NCBI GenBank assembly: GCA_022565415.1
Contig: JAIUMT010000092.1
Location: 1 to 11,047, forward strand
DNA length: 11,047 nt
Direction: 5' to 3'
Source: Balneolales bacterium
GTDB taxonomy: Bacteria > Bacteroidota > Rhodothermia > Balneolales > HLUCCA01
The position numbers and the translations under genes are program-made. The notes below the pieces were generated by a model that was not told where the DNA came from, did no database searches, and worked only from the letters and a program-made list of their open reading frames with translations. This document shows positions 1 to 6,677 of this stretch, piece after piece. Each line of letters begins with the position of its first letter. Positions within the stretch are counted from its first letter, which is position 1.

Positions 1-285
1 CAGTCCGGTGCATTGCGGTTTACCCAATCGCTGGGTCAGCCTGCTATGTCGAACACGTCGCCCATTCTTGCCGATTTAAACCGAAATGGTAGAACGCAAA
101 TACTTGGTCTGGCCGGATTCGGAAGACTTTACGGATGGAATCTCCAGCGAGGCGACCGGTATTTATCAATTCCGACAGCCTCAGTGATGTATCCGGTTGT
201 ATTCGATTTGATTTCAAATGGCCGAATGGAAATTGTTGCTGGAACGCGCGACGGGTTGCGTGTGTGGACCATCAATCCACAGTAA
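1..285 (+). CDS. C-terminal end of an FG-GAP/VCBS-like repeat protein (5' truncated)
   Basis: The reading frame is open from the first base and ends at a TAA at 283-285, giving the last 94 residues of a longer protein. Two similar blocks are visible: SPILADLNRNGR followed by a GFGRLYGWNL stretch (residues about 20-48), and YPVVFDLISNGR followed by GTRDGLRVWTI (about 64-91). Each has an Asp-x-Asn/Ser-x-Asn-Gly turn followed by a beta strand and an aromatic strand, the pattern of FG-GAP/VCBS beta-propeller blades, which usually sit in exported proteins. The chain stops directly after the second block with no C-terminal sorting domain or membrane helix. A TTG at 13 could be read as a start, but it lies inside the open frame and I regard it as internal. 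The full protein, including any catalytic domain, lies outside the window. The gene converges on the SDR gene with an 8-base gap. Confidence 0.6.
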   Translation, partial: QSGALRFTQSLGQPAMSNTSPILADLNRNGRTQILGLAGFGRLYGWNLQRGDRYLSIPTASVMYPVVFDLISNGRMEIVAGTRDGLRVWTINPQ

Positions 286-293
286 ACATCAGA

Positions 294-1193
294 CTATTTC
301 TTCTTAAGTATGTCGCGTAAAGCCGGATCCAGTTCCGGAAACTGAAATTTATATCCGGTTTGGAGGGCTTTGGCTGGCGTCACACGGGCGCTGGCCACGA
401 TGGCCTCGGCGGCCTCGCCAACTGCAGCTCTCAGTGCGATATAAGGCACTGGGAAAAATGAGGGTCGGCCGAGTACAGATCCGAGTGTTTTGGCGAAGTA
501 ATTCATTGTTCCATGCTCGGGAGCTGCAACATTCATCGGGCCTTCTACCGCATCGTTGTCTATGGCATGTAGCACCATTCCAACTACGTCAGCCATGTGA
601 ACCCACGGATAGTGTTGGTCGCCTGAGCCCAATGGTCCACCTACGAACATATTGAACGGAATCAACATTTTGGCCAAGGCACCATCGTCGGCCTGCTGAA
701 CAATTCCAATGCGTGGTATAACCAATCTCACGCCACTTTCGCTAACGGGTAATGCCGCCGCTTCCCATAACTCACATACATGGGCAAGAAAATCATCTCC
801 GACAAGTGAATCCTCTGTAAGTTTTGCACTGCCTCGCGAGCCGTAATATCCAACGGCCGAAAACGATACGAAAACTTTAGGCTTAGATTTCGCCATCAAA
901 ATGGCACTTACCAGTGCTGATGTGGACGATACACGACTATCGATTATTTCTTTTTTAACGGCATCCGTCCAGCGCTTTTCGAACAAGTTTGTGCCGGCCA
1001 TGTTGATTACGGCATCCGCTTCTGAAACGGTAACACTCAGATCATCGTCCCAGGACTTATATGATACTTTGTCGGTTGGGGTGTACTTTTGCGGATTCCG
1101 GGTTAGGATTGTAACCGAATCGCCTCGGCTTGTAAGTGCTTCTGTGAGATATTGACCGATAAATCCGGTTCCACCGCCAACTAATACATTCAT
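294..1193 (-). CDS. TIGR01777/SDR39U1-type NAD(P)-dependent epimerase-like protein
   Basis: This is a 299-residue atypical short-chain dehydrogenase/reductase of the TIGR01777 family (E. coli YfcH-like), which is about 300 residues long. The N-terminal Rossmann glycine motif GGGTGFIG is at residues 6-13. INMAG is at 63-67, followed by the family segment KRWTDAVKKEIIDSR (73-87). SAVGYYG at 112-118 holds the tyrosine of the active-site region. PWVHMADVV is at 196-204. The C-terminus (about 268-296, with ARVTPAKALQTGYKF) matches the DUF1731 tail that defines the family. The physiological substrate of these proteins is not established. The ATG at 1191-1193 is preceded by an A-rich stretch without a Shine-Dalgarno site. 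It is the last gene of the minus-strand series, 42 bases after the dipeptide epimerase. No clear terminator is visible before the converging gene. Confidence 0.9.
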   Translation of the reverse strand: MNVLVGGGTGFIGQYLTEALTSRGDSVTILTRNPQKYTPTDKVSYKSWDDDLSVTVSEADAVINMAGTNLFEKRWTDAVKKEIIDSRVSSTSALVSAILMAKSKPKVFVSFSAVGYYGSRGSAKLTEDSLVGDDFLAHVCELWEAAALPVSESGVRLVIPRIGIVQQADDGALAKMLIPFNMFVGGPLGSGDQHYPWVHMADVVGMVLHAIDNDAVEGPMNVAAPEHGTMNYFAKTLGSVLGRPSFFPVPYIALRAAVGEAAEAIVASARVTPAKALQTGYKFQFPELDPALRDILKKK

Positions 1194-1235
1194 TTTTTTA
1201 ACTTTTTGTGCCTGTTGACCGGTGGTTGGGTGCGT

Positions 1236-2264
1236 CTAAACGCGGGGTATTACGCCCATGCCGGGTAGTTCAGGCAGATATACATTATTGTCGTCGTTAA
1301 ATGCCAGACCTTTATAAGGATCGTCTTTTATGAGCAGATGTCCGTCGAGGTCGGCATAATCGCACCACAGACTGATTAACGCAGCTGCGGTATTTGCAAG
1401 CGAACTTTCAATCATACAACCGATCATGATTTGGAGTCCGGCCTTACGTCCTTTATGTATCAACTGCATAGCCCGACGTAACGATCCCGTTTTCATCAGC
1501 TTAAGATTGATACCGTGGAAACATTGGGCCAGTTCTTCAACCGATTCGCGTCCGGTAAAGCTCTCATCAGCCATGGTAATTATGGGCGAGAATTTCTTGA
1601 GTTCTGCAAGCTCAGATTTCATGGCGGCTGGCATGGGCTGTTCAATCATCTGCACGTTTTGGTCGGCCAGAAAACGGATGTGATCTTTGGCTGTTTCTAA
1701 GTCTTTCCAGCCTTCGTTGGCATCAATCCAAATTGGTTTGTCGGTTACGGTTCGAATGGTTCGAATAATCTCCTTGTCGCGATCGGTACCGAGTTTGATT
1801 TTTAACACCGGATACGGATCGGCTTCTTTAACTCGCCCGGGTAATTTTTCGGTTTCGTCGATTCCAACAGTGAAACAGGTTTGAGGTCCAATGTTAGATG
1901 GGGCATTCCACAAATCATATAGCGGAACTCCGAGTTTTTTGCCAATCCAGTCGTAAAGCGCCATTTCGAGGGGGACTTTAGCAGAATAATTGCCCGGACC
2001 ATACGTCTCCATTGTGGCCAGCAGAGCCTCTACATCGAATGGATTCTTTATCGCTGATGTATCGAATTTCGCCAGCCAGGCCATGCACGATTCTTGCGAT
2101 TCGTTGTATCTGGCGTTTGGAGATGCTTCGCCCAAGCCTACAATTCCATCTGCCTCCAACTCAACAAGTACATTAGGGGCTATATCTCTGGACCATCGTG
2201 AAATAGTAAAGGTGTGTCGAAGCGTAAGGTTTAGCGGAGAATAACGCAGCGAAAAACGTGTCAT
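1236..2264 (-). CDS. Enolase-superfamily dipeptide epimerase, probably L-Ala-D/L-Glu type
   Basis: This 342-residue protein of the muconate-lactonizing subgroup is full length for the family. An N-terminal capping domain (about 1-120) is followed by the barrel. The catalytic KxK is K155-I-K157. Metal ligands are D181 (IDAN), E208 (IEQP) and D233 (MADES). The second-side lysine lies in KLMKTG (255-260). D305-L-D307 near the end matches the DxD motif that binds the alpha-ammonium group of dipeptide substrates in B. subtilis and E. coli Ala-Glu epimerases. The predicted reaction is epimerization of L-Ala-D-Glu from murein peptide to L-Ala-L-Glu, a step in peptidoglycan recycling. Other dipeptides are possible because this subgroup varies in specificity. 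No murein peptide ligase, amidase or permease is next to it. It starts at ATG 2262-2264 without an obvious ribosome site, 35 bases after cdsA. Confidence 0.9.
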   Translation of the reverse strand: MTRFSLRYSPLNLTLRHTFTISRWSRDIAPNVLVELEADGIVGLGEASPNARYNESQESCMAWLAKFDTSAIKNPFDVEALLATMETYGPGNYSAKVPLEMALYDWIGKKLGVPLYDLWNAPSNIGPQTCFTVGIDETEKLPGRVKEADPYPVLKIKLGTDRDKEIIRTIRTVTDKPIWIDANEGWKDLETAKDHIRFLADQNVQMIEQPMPAAMKSELAELKKFSPIITMADESFTGRESVEELAQCFHGINLKLMKTGSLRRAMQLIHKGRKAGLQIMIGCMIESSLANTAAALISLWCDYADLDGHLLIKDDPYKGLAFNDDNNVYLPELPGMGVIPRV

Positions 2265-2299
2265 ATCTAAAATTTTGTTTATAGGGTGCTTTAGAAACG

Positions 2300-3103
2300 C
2301 TACAGAATATAGGTGATGTAGATGTAGATTACTGGCGAAACGAGTAATATGGAGTCAAATCGGTCTAATATCCCACCATGACCTGGTAAAATAGTGGAGG
2401 TATCTTTCATGCCGGATGCTCGCTTGATTTTACTGATGGTGAGGTCGCCGATGGGTCCGACTATACTAACAATAACCGGTAGAACGGCCAGCTCTGCCAG
2501 CGAGTAATTATCGAGTGGACCGAAATGCATGGCCAGCCACAATCCGATACCAGCGCCTATGAATCCGCTTGCGAATCCTTCCCAGGTTTTTTTGGGGCTG
2601 AGGTGTGGGGCCATGAGATGCTTGCCAAACGATTTGCCTCCCAGGTACGCAAATGTATCGTTTCCCCAGACCATCAGCAGGAATGCCAGGATTAGTCCGT
2701 AGCCAACAAGTGGATCGATATCCGATTGGCGGATTAGTATGAACGACAGAACCGTTACCGACGGATAAATTGTCGCCAACAGCGTTCCCATCAGACTGAA
2801 TAATTGTCTTTCGAATCGATTGAGGGTATCTGCTGCAACAATCAGTACCAACGAGGTTAAGAGTATAGCTGGGGCATACTCTGGAAATACTGAAGCCGAC
2901 AGGATGCCGGTTCCAACAAGGTATGTTAGTGTGTAATTTGGTCGGAAACCCTGGGCTCGTATGAGCTGAAGCAATTCTCGGTGCATGAGCATACACAACA
3001 ACCACATCAGAGCAATAAAATAATTATCTCCGTACCATGCGACCCATAAAAATGCCGGTGCTGCAAAAAGAGCGAAGATTACCCGGCGTCCAAATTCATT
3101 CAA
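2300..3103 (-). CDS. cdsA: Phosphatidate cytidylyltransferase (CDP-diglyceride synthase)
   Basis: CdsA is an integral membrane enzyme that makes CDP-diacylglycerol from phosphatidic acid and CTP, the branch point for bacterial phospholipids. The 267-residue chain has several hydrophobic segments (for example about 8-40, 60-92, 104-125, 132-150, 178-195, 203-220). The family signature is complete at the C-terminus: S224-K-I-K-R228, K233-D234, then LPGHGGILDRFDS (239-251), with the metal-binding aspartates. WGNDTFAYLGGKSFG (146-160) and SPKKTWEG (169-176) are also conserved in the family. The start is a TTG at 3101-3103: AAGGAG lies 5 bases upstream and the N-terminus RRVIFALFAAPAFLW looks like that of its relatives. 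The nearby ATG is out of frame. The gene begins 2 bases after the DUF2007 gene, which suggests translational coupling. Confidence 0.97.
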   Translation of the reverse strand: MNEFGRRVIFALFAAPAFLWVAWYGDNYFIALMWLLCMLMHRELLQLIRAQGFRPNYTLTYLVGTGILSASVFPEYAPAILLTSLVLIVAADTLNRFERQLFSLMGTLLATIYPSVTVLSFILIRQSDIDPLVGYGLILAFLLMVWGNDTFAYLGGKSFGKHLMAPHLSPKKTWEGFASGFIGAGIGLWLAMHFGPLDNYSLAELAVLPVIVSIVGPIGDLTISKIKRASGMKDTSTILPGHGGILDRFDSILLVSPVIYIYITYIL

Positions 3104-3105
3104 AC

Positions 3106-3405
3106 CTACTCCTTATCGTCTGTTTCGTCTGGATCGAAGTCTGAAGTTCCAATCTCAATGATGCCGTTTTTCCAATCGTCGAGGGCTTTTTCAGCGTTCT
3201 TGACCTGATCGTTCGGCACATATACATAGACCATAGACATCTGACCAATATTCATATTGTATGCGCGGTCTCTTTTTGATAGAATTTGGGAATCGATTTC
3301 CTGGTCGGCAAAATAGTTTTTAACCATTTCGGCGTCGTACTCTGTTCCGGTCTGATAGACGCAGGTCCAGTTTTCGATTTTGTTCGGTTCTTGATCTTTA
3401 AACAT
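3106..3405 (-). CDS. DUF2007 small protein (putative signal-transducing protein family)
   Basis: This 99-residue soluble protein matches the DUF2007 pattern. It has a beta strand with W13-T-C-V-Y, a helix beginning Y23-D-A-E-M-V-K-N-Y (a short acidic/aromatic helix), an I-D-S-Q-I-L strand (37-42), then VYVYVPNDQVKNAEKALDDW (59-78). This is the ferredoxin-like alpha/beta layout in which the last helix follows a V-P-x-x-x-x-x-A element. The C-terminal tail (about 88-99) is strongly acidic. The family is labelled a putative signal transducer, but no biochemical function is established. Its ATG lies inside the end of the CPBP protease gene (8-base overlap), with GGAG 4 bases upstream, and its stop is 2 bases before cdsA. 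That position suggests co-translation with both neighbours. No catalytic residues are apparent. Confidence 0.85.
   Translation of the reverse strand: MFKDQEPNKIENWTCVYQTGTEYDAEMVKNYFADQEIDSQILSKRDRAYNMNIGQMSMVYVYVPNDQVKNAEKALDDWKNGIIEIGTSDFDPDETDDKE
3109..3114 (-). promoter_or_regulatory. Shine-Dalgarno site deciding the TTG start of cdsA
   Basis: On the minus strand AAGGAG lies 5 bases before the TTG start of cdsA. It sits in the last two sense codons (Lys-Glu) of the DUF2007 gene, so translation of the two genes is probably coupled. It is the best Shine-Dalgarno match before any start in the window. Chance occurrence is possible because it also encodes the acidic tail of the upstream protein. 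Confidence 0.55.
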
Positions 3406-4354
3406 AATTCTCCGTAGGCTTTGGGGCTTTATTTATCATACTAATTAAATAAAGCAAAACACCAGTTAAAAACATACTTAAAATAATATACTGAACTGGT
3501 GGCAAGGTTCCCTGCATCGACTCATCGAAAACCAGATCGGGTATAAACGTTGCGAGAATTACAGCAAATCCATTGTTCGCAAAGTGAGCCGCAACCGCAG
3601 GCCAAATACTACCTGACCTGATGGTCATCCATGCGAGAAGCATGCCGAGTACCGATAGTGGAATCAGTTGAGTTAGGCGGACATGATAAATCCCAAAAAG
3701 GATTCCGGATACGATAATGGCAACTATTGGCAACATGGATTTTTCGAAATTCCGCAGTACATATCCCCTAAAGAGCAACTCTTCGCAGACTGCCGGCACA
3801 ATTGCTACGTGAAAAAGGGTAAATAGCAGCACGTGGTCGCTTCGAAGATAGTTTTCGATCAGCTTAACGGAGGTTTCCTCGAAAGCCAGATACGAGTCAG
3901 TAAACGGAATCTGCATATTTATCCATGCCATGAGCATGATGAGGGGCTGCGCCACGAGCACAATCAGAAAAGCAAACAGTAGGTTTTTTGAGGTTTCCTT
4001 AGGCTTACCCAGGCGTAAAAATGTTACCCGATCAGATCGTCGTGCCGACAGCTTCACGATAAGCCATGTTCCAAGTCCGAGAAATAAAATTTGGCCTATT
4101 GAATTACTGATGAACATTACGTCCAGGTTATCATATAGGGCAGTTGGACTAAAATCCCCGAGTGTTACTCTCCCCAGAATCACTAGTATAATTACTGCAA
4201 AAACGCTGGCTATAACCTGAAACAGCATGAATGATGAAACAGACCAGCCAAAACCCATTAGCCAACCGGGGAATCCGTTTCTTTCGGCAGCAGGACGGGA
4301 TTCGTGCGGAATAATGGGTTTTTGCTGGTTTTCTGGGGAAGTTTCGTCGTGCAT
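3398..4354 (-). CDS. CPBP (CAAX/Rce1-like) family intramembrane protease
   Basis: This is a 318-residue polytopic membrane protein. After a polar N-terminus of about 30 residues come hydrophobic segments at about 39-60, 82-101, 125-146, 174-190, 206-222, 229-242, 250-272 and 288-306. The three motifs of the CPBP/Abi family are intact: E191-E192-x-x-x-R196 (CEELLFRGYV), F220-x-x-x-H224 (FGIYH) and H257-x-x-x-N261 (HFANN). These supply the glutamates and histidines of the Rce1-type active site. In bacteria the substrates of most members are unknown, so a protease role is inferred from the motifs. The gene starts 2 bases after the DUF4199 gene and overlaps the DUF2007 gene by 8 bases. Linkage to cdsA and DUF2007 rather than to a peptide or bacteriocin gene argues against an immunity role here. 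Confidence 0.93.
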   Translation of the reverse strand: MHDETSPENQQKPIIPHESRPAAERNGFPGWLMGFGWSVSSFMLFQVIASVFAVIILVILGRVTLGDFSPTALYDNLDVMFISNSIGQILFLGLGTWLIVKLSARRSDRVTFLRLGKPKETSKNLLFAFLIVLVAQPLIMLMAWINMQIPFTDSYLAFEETSVKLIENYLRSDHVLLFTLFHVAIVPAVCEELLFRGYVLRNFEKSMLPIVAIIVSGILFGIYHVRLTQLIPLSVLGMLLAWMTIRSGSIWPAVAAHFANNGFAVILATFIPDLVFDESMQGTLPPVQYIILSMFLTGVLLYLISMINKAPKPTENYV

Positions 4355-4356
4355 GT

Positions 4357-4929
4357 TTAAATCTCGAGTGATTCGTCTTTTGGAGCAAAGAGTTTAACTC
4401 CAAGCAATCCGGTGAGTGTATTCAACGCTCCAAAAAGTACAGAATTGATTGCCAAGGCTTTAATTTGACCGATAGCTGTAGCTTGATCTTGAAACTGAGT
4501 GTAGATTGAGTCAACCATTGCCTCTTTTTGTTCGGCTGGGAGTTGAGAAATTGACTCAATGTTTGCAATCATCGCATTCATGAAGTTGTCGTTAAATGCC
4601 GGATCAATTAACAGCCAAATCAAACTGAATACTGCTGAAAATACAGCGACAAAAACTCCGGTAGTTACTCCAATTACAGCTCCGCGTCCAAGTTGGAGGG
4701 GTTCATTGAATTGACCTACATGATGTCTGACGGCGAACATTCCGGCAAAAATAACGATTAAGCAGATAAGTACGCTAGATAGTGTGGCCGGCGAAAAAAG
4801 ACTACCTGATGGTTCACTGTTTATCATGTGATAACCGATAGTCAGTGACACAGCTGTAGTTATTAACGCGAAAATCATCCCTACAATTAATGCAGAGTTT
4901 AAAAATGGGTTTGGTTGTGTTCTTTCCAT
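4357..4929 (-). CDS. DUF4199 family membrane protein, function unknown
   Basis: This 190-residue protein has four predicted membrane helices at about residues 12-33, 49-67, 84-108 and 158-181. Between helices three and four lies a polar, charged helical segment (about 110-156, with QLPAEQKEAMVDSIYTQF). This arrangement (three helices, a long amphipathic insert, a final helix) is that of DUF4199 proteins, which are common in Bacteroidota and relatives. No catalytic motif is apparent and the family has no established role. The first helices are preceded by a short MERTQPNPFLN segment that probably faces the cytoplasm. The ATG follows the DUF2085 stop by 4 bases and the stop is 2 bases before the CPBP protease, so the three membrane proteins are almost certainly co-expressed. 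Confidence 0.8.
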   Translation of the reverse strand: MERTQPNPFLNSALIVGMIFALITTAVSLTIGYHMINSEPSGSLFSPATLSSVLICLIVIFAGMFAVRHHVGQFNEPLQLGRGAVIGVTTGVFVAVFSAVFSLIWLLIDPAFNDNFMNAMIANIESISQLPAEQKEAMVDSIYTQFQDQATAIGQIKALAINSVLFGALNTLTGLLGVKLFAPKDESLEI

Positions 4930-4933
4930 AAGA

Positions 4934-5398
4934 TTAAGACCTCAGTGATATTTGTGTGATATTATTTGTTCCGATTGTTGTGACGGCAGAAAAACCTAAC
5001 AACATACCAGCCATTAGTCTGGAGTAGGTGGTGTTATCCCAGATGCTAAGTGCATACGCAACTACATCAATCAGGTTGAGCAAAAGTACACTTAATAAAA
5101 TCGGAATAATATAACGACTGCGAAATTTATGTTGGGGTATAATCGGCAAAATGAGGCTGCCAGCAAAAAATCCTCCATATATCCCAATACACCTACTGCA
5201 AACGGCCATCGGAACTTCTCCCATGTAGAACGACCTCAAAGGTTGCTGATGACAGACTGTTTCAAAAAGGGACCGTTGCCAGCTCACAAACCATTCAGCA
5301 AATGTGATATCTCCGAATAATCCTGGTCCCAGGGCTATCACAAACACACTGCCACTTATGATAAGCAACACCCAGTAAAGCGGTGAGGACAGCTGCAT
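4934..5398 (-). CDS. DUF2085 family membrane protein, function unknown
   Basis: This is a 154-residue membrane protein. It has an N-terminal helix (about 7-28), a loop containing CHQQPLRSF (49-57) and AVCSRCIGIYGGFFAG (65-80), then helices at about 72-88, 96-117 and 126-144. The C49-H50 pair, C67-x-x-C70 and the following G-I-Y-G are the signature of DUF2085, and RLMAGMLLGF (127-136) matches its second conserved block. The cysteine/histidine cluster could bind a metal or undergo redox chemistry, but this is inference; the family has no known activity. The start ATG (5396-5398) lies 4 bases after nadC, with an AGG 7 bases upstream. It ends 4 bases before the DUF4199 gene. Confidence 0.87.
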   Translation of the reverse strand: MQLSSPLYWVLLIISGSVFVIALGPGLFGDITFAEWFVSWQRSLFETVCHQQPLRSFYMGEVPMAVCSRCIGIYGGFFAGSLILPIIPQHKFRSRYIIPILLSVLLLNLIDVVAYALSIWDNTTYSRLMAGMLLGFSAVTTIGTNNITQISLRS

Positions 5399-5402
5399 AG
5401 CT

Positions 5403-6239
5403 TTACCTGAATAACAGGGAGATATCCAGAGCTTTCACCGAGTGCGTTAACGCACCCACGGATATGAAATCGACTCCGGTTTCGGCTATTGCAGCAATTG
5501 TTTCGAGGTTTACATTGCCTGAAGCTTCCAATTTACAACGACCTGCTGTAATGGACACCGCTTCTTTCATCAATTCGACCGACATATTGTCGAGCATGAT
5601 GTAGTCTACGTCGCTGAATTCCAGCGCAGTTCGAAGTTCTTCCAGAGAGGTCACTTCTATTTCAATCTGGGCTGAAAGTTTGTTTGATTTTCGGTGGGCT
5701 ACACAGTTTTCTATCGCTGCTTGAATGCTTCCTGCAACGGAAATGTGATTTTCTTTTATGAGGTAGCGGTCGTAGAGTCCGATGCGATGATTTTCGCCTC
5801 CGCCCAACTTGACGGCCCATTTGTCGGTGAATCGGTGTCCGGGAATGGTCTTTCTGGTATCGAGCACCTTGGCTTTGGTGTGACTAATGGCATCGGCAAA
5901 CAAGCGCGATTTCGTTGCGATTCCGCTCATGCGTTGCATGAAATTCAGAACCGTTCGTTCGGCCGTAAGCAATGATCCGGCCGGACCACTTACTGTAGCT
6001 ATGATATCGCCGCGTTGAACTCGGGCGCCGTCTTTTACCACTGGATCGAAACGGATACTCTCATCCACCTCAGAAAAAACGTGTTTCGCAACTTGAATTC
6101 CGGCGATTATGCCATCTTCTTTGGCAACAAACTCTGCTTTTGCTAGCTCAGAACCCGAATATATCGCTTCTGTGGTGATGTCGCCCCGACCAACATCCTC
6201 GTGCAAAGCAAGGGTGATGAGTTTGTGTAATTCGTCCAT
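5403..6239 (-). CDS. nadC: Nicotinate-nucleotide pyrophosphorylase (carboxylating)
   Basis: NadC (quinolinate phosphoribosyltransferase) converts quinolinate and PRPP to nicotinate mononucleotide, CO2 and pyrophosphate in NAD synthesis. The 278-residue chain is full length. Visible motifs are EDVGRGDITTEA (14-25), ERTVLNFMQRMSGIAT (94-109), DTRKTIPG (127-134) with R129/K130, GGGENHR (146-152), LIKENH (160-165), the acidic strand IEIEV (192-196), LDN (216-218), EASGNVN (238-244) and the phosphate-binding SVGALTHS (260-267). These cover the substrate-binding arginines, lysines and histidines of the family. nadA and nadB are not in the window. Its ATG shares one base with the thioesterase stop (TAATG), and the DUF2085 gene follows after 4 bases. 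Confidence 0.97.
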   Translation of the reverse strand: MDELHKLITLALHEDVGRGDITTEAIYSGSELAKAEFVAKEDGIIAGIQVAKHVFSEVDESIRFDPVVKDGARVQRGDIIATVSGPAGSLLTAERTVLNFMQRMSGIATKSRLFADAISHTKAKVLDTRKTIPGHRFTDKWAVKLGGGENHRIGLYDRYLIKENHISVAGSIQAAIENCVAHRKSNKLSAQIEIEVTSLEELRTALEFSDVDYIMLDNMSVELMKEAVSITAGRCKLEASGNVNLETIAAIAETGVDFISVGALTHSVKALDISLLFR

Positions 6240-6673
6240 TATTTTTTTAGGCTTTGGATGCCGGCGAGGAAGGATTCTGGAGCGCGCATGGGTCGACGGG
6301 TTTCCATATTTGCGAAGACCAACTGAACAGAACCGAGTGTGTGGAGCTTGGTTTTGTTATCGGTATGGACTTCGTAATACGTGTTGAGGCGCACTGCGGG
6401 CATGTCGAATACGTGAACCGTGATGTCCATGAGCTCATCGTAAAAAACGGGTTCTTTGTACTGGATTTCGGAGTGTACGACGGGTAGCATCACGCCACTT
6501 TCCTCTAGACTCCGATATGAAAATCCCGCTGCGCGAATCATTTCCGTACGGGCGACCTCAAAATATTCCAGATATCTACCGTAATAAACGTAGCCCATTT
6601 TATCCGTTTCGCCGTATCGACAGCGAATTTGATGCGTGTAGGAAATAAGAGGCTCGCCGGATGGGAAATTCAT
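6239..6673 (-). CDS. YbgC-like acyl-CoA thioesterase (4HBT hotdog fold)
   Basis: This 144-residue hotdog thioesterase hydrolyses acyl-CoA thioesters. The N-terminal strand and active-site loop YGETDKMGYVYYGRYLEYFE (20-39), followed by VAR, match the YbgC/4-hydroxybenzoyl-CoA thioesterase signature. D24 is the expected catalytic aspartate, followed by the long hotdog helix. A later YKEPVFYDELMDI (72-84) and a VRLNTYYEV strand complete the fold. The frame extends upstream to an ATG at 6739, which would overlap accA by 62 bases and add 22 unrelated residues. I chose the ATG at 6671-6673 because it lies 4 bases after accA and gives the usual family length. In proteobacteria YbgC sits with tol-pal; here it sits between accA and nadC. 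That supports a role in acyl-CoA or phospholipid metabolism without fixing the substrate. Confidence 0.9.
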   Translation of the reverse strand: MNFPSGEPLISYTHQIRCRYGETDKMGYVYYGRYLEYFEVARTEMIRAAGFSYRSLEESGVMLPVVHSEIQYKEPVFYDELMDITVHVFDMPAVRLNTYYEVHTDNKTKLHTLGSVQLVFANMETRRPMRAPESFLAGIQSLKK

Positions 6674-6677
6674 TCGA

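Noticed and set aside
263..281. Inverted repeat TGTGGA/TCCACA with a 7-base loop as a terminator
   Set aside because: The stem has only 6 pairs, lies within the end of the coding region, and no T-run follows directly on either strand.
2508..3005. 165-codon open frame on the minus strand inside cdsA
   Set aside because: It is in another frame of the strongly conserved cdsA gene and shows no domain pattern.
3398..4354. CPBP protein as bacteriocin immunity or abortive-infection gene
   Set aside because: No peptide, bacteriocin or toxin gene is adjacent. It is embedded in a block of housekeeping genes, so a defence role has no support here.
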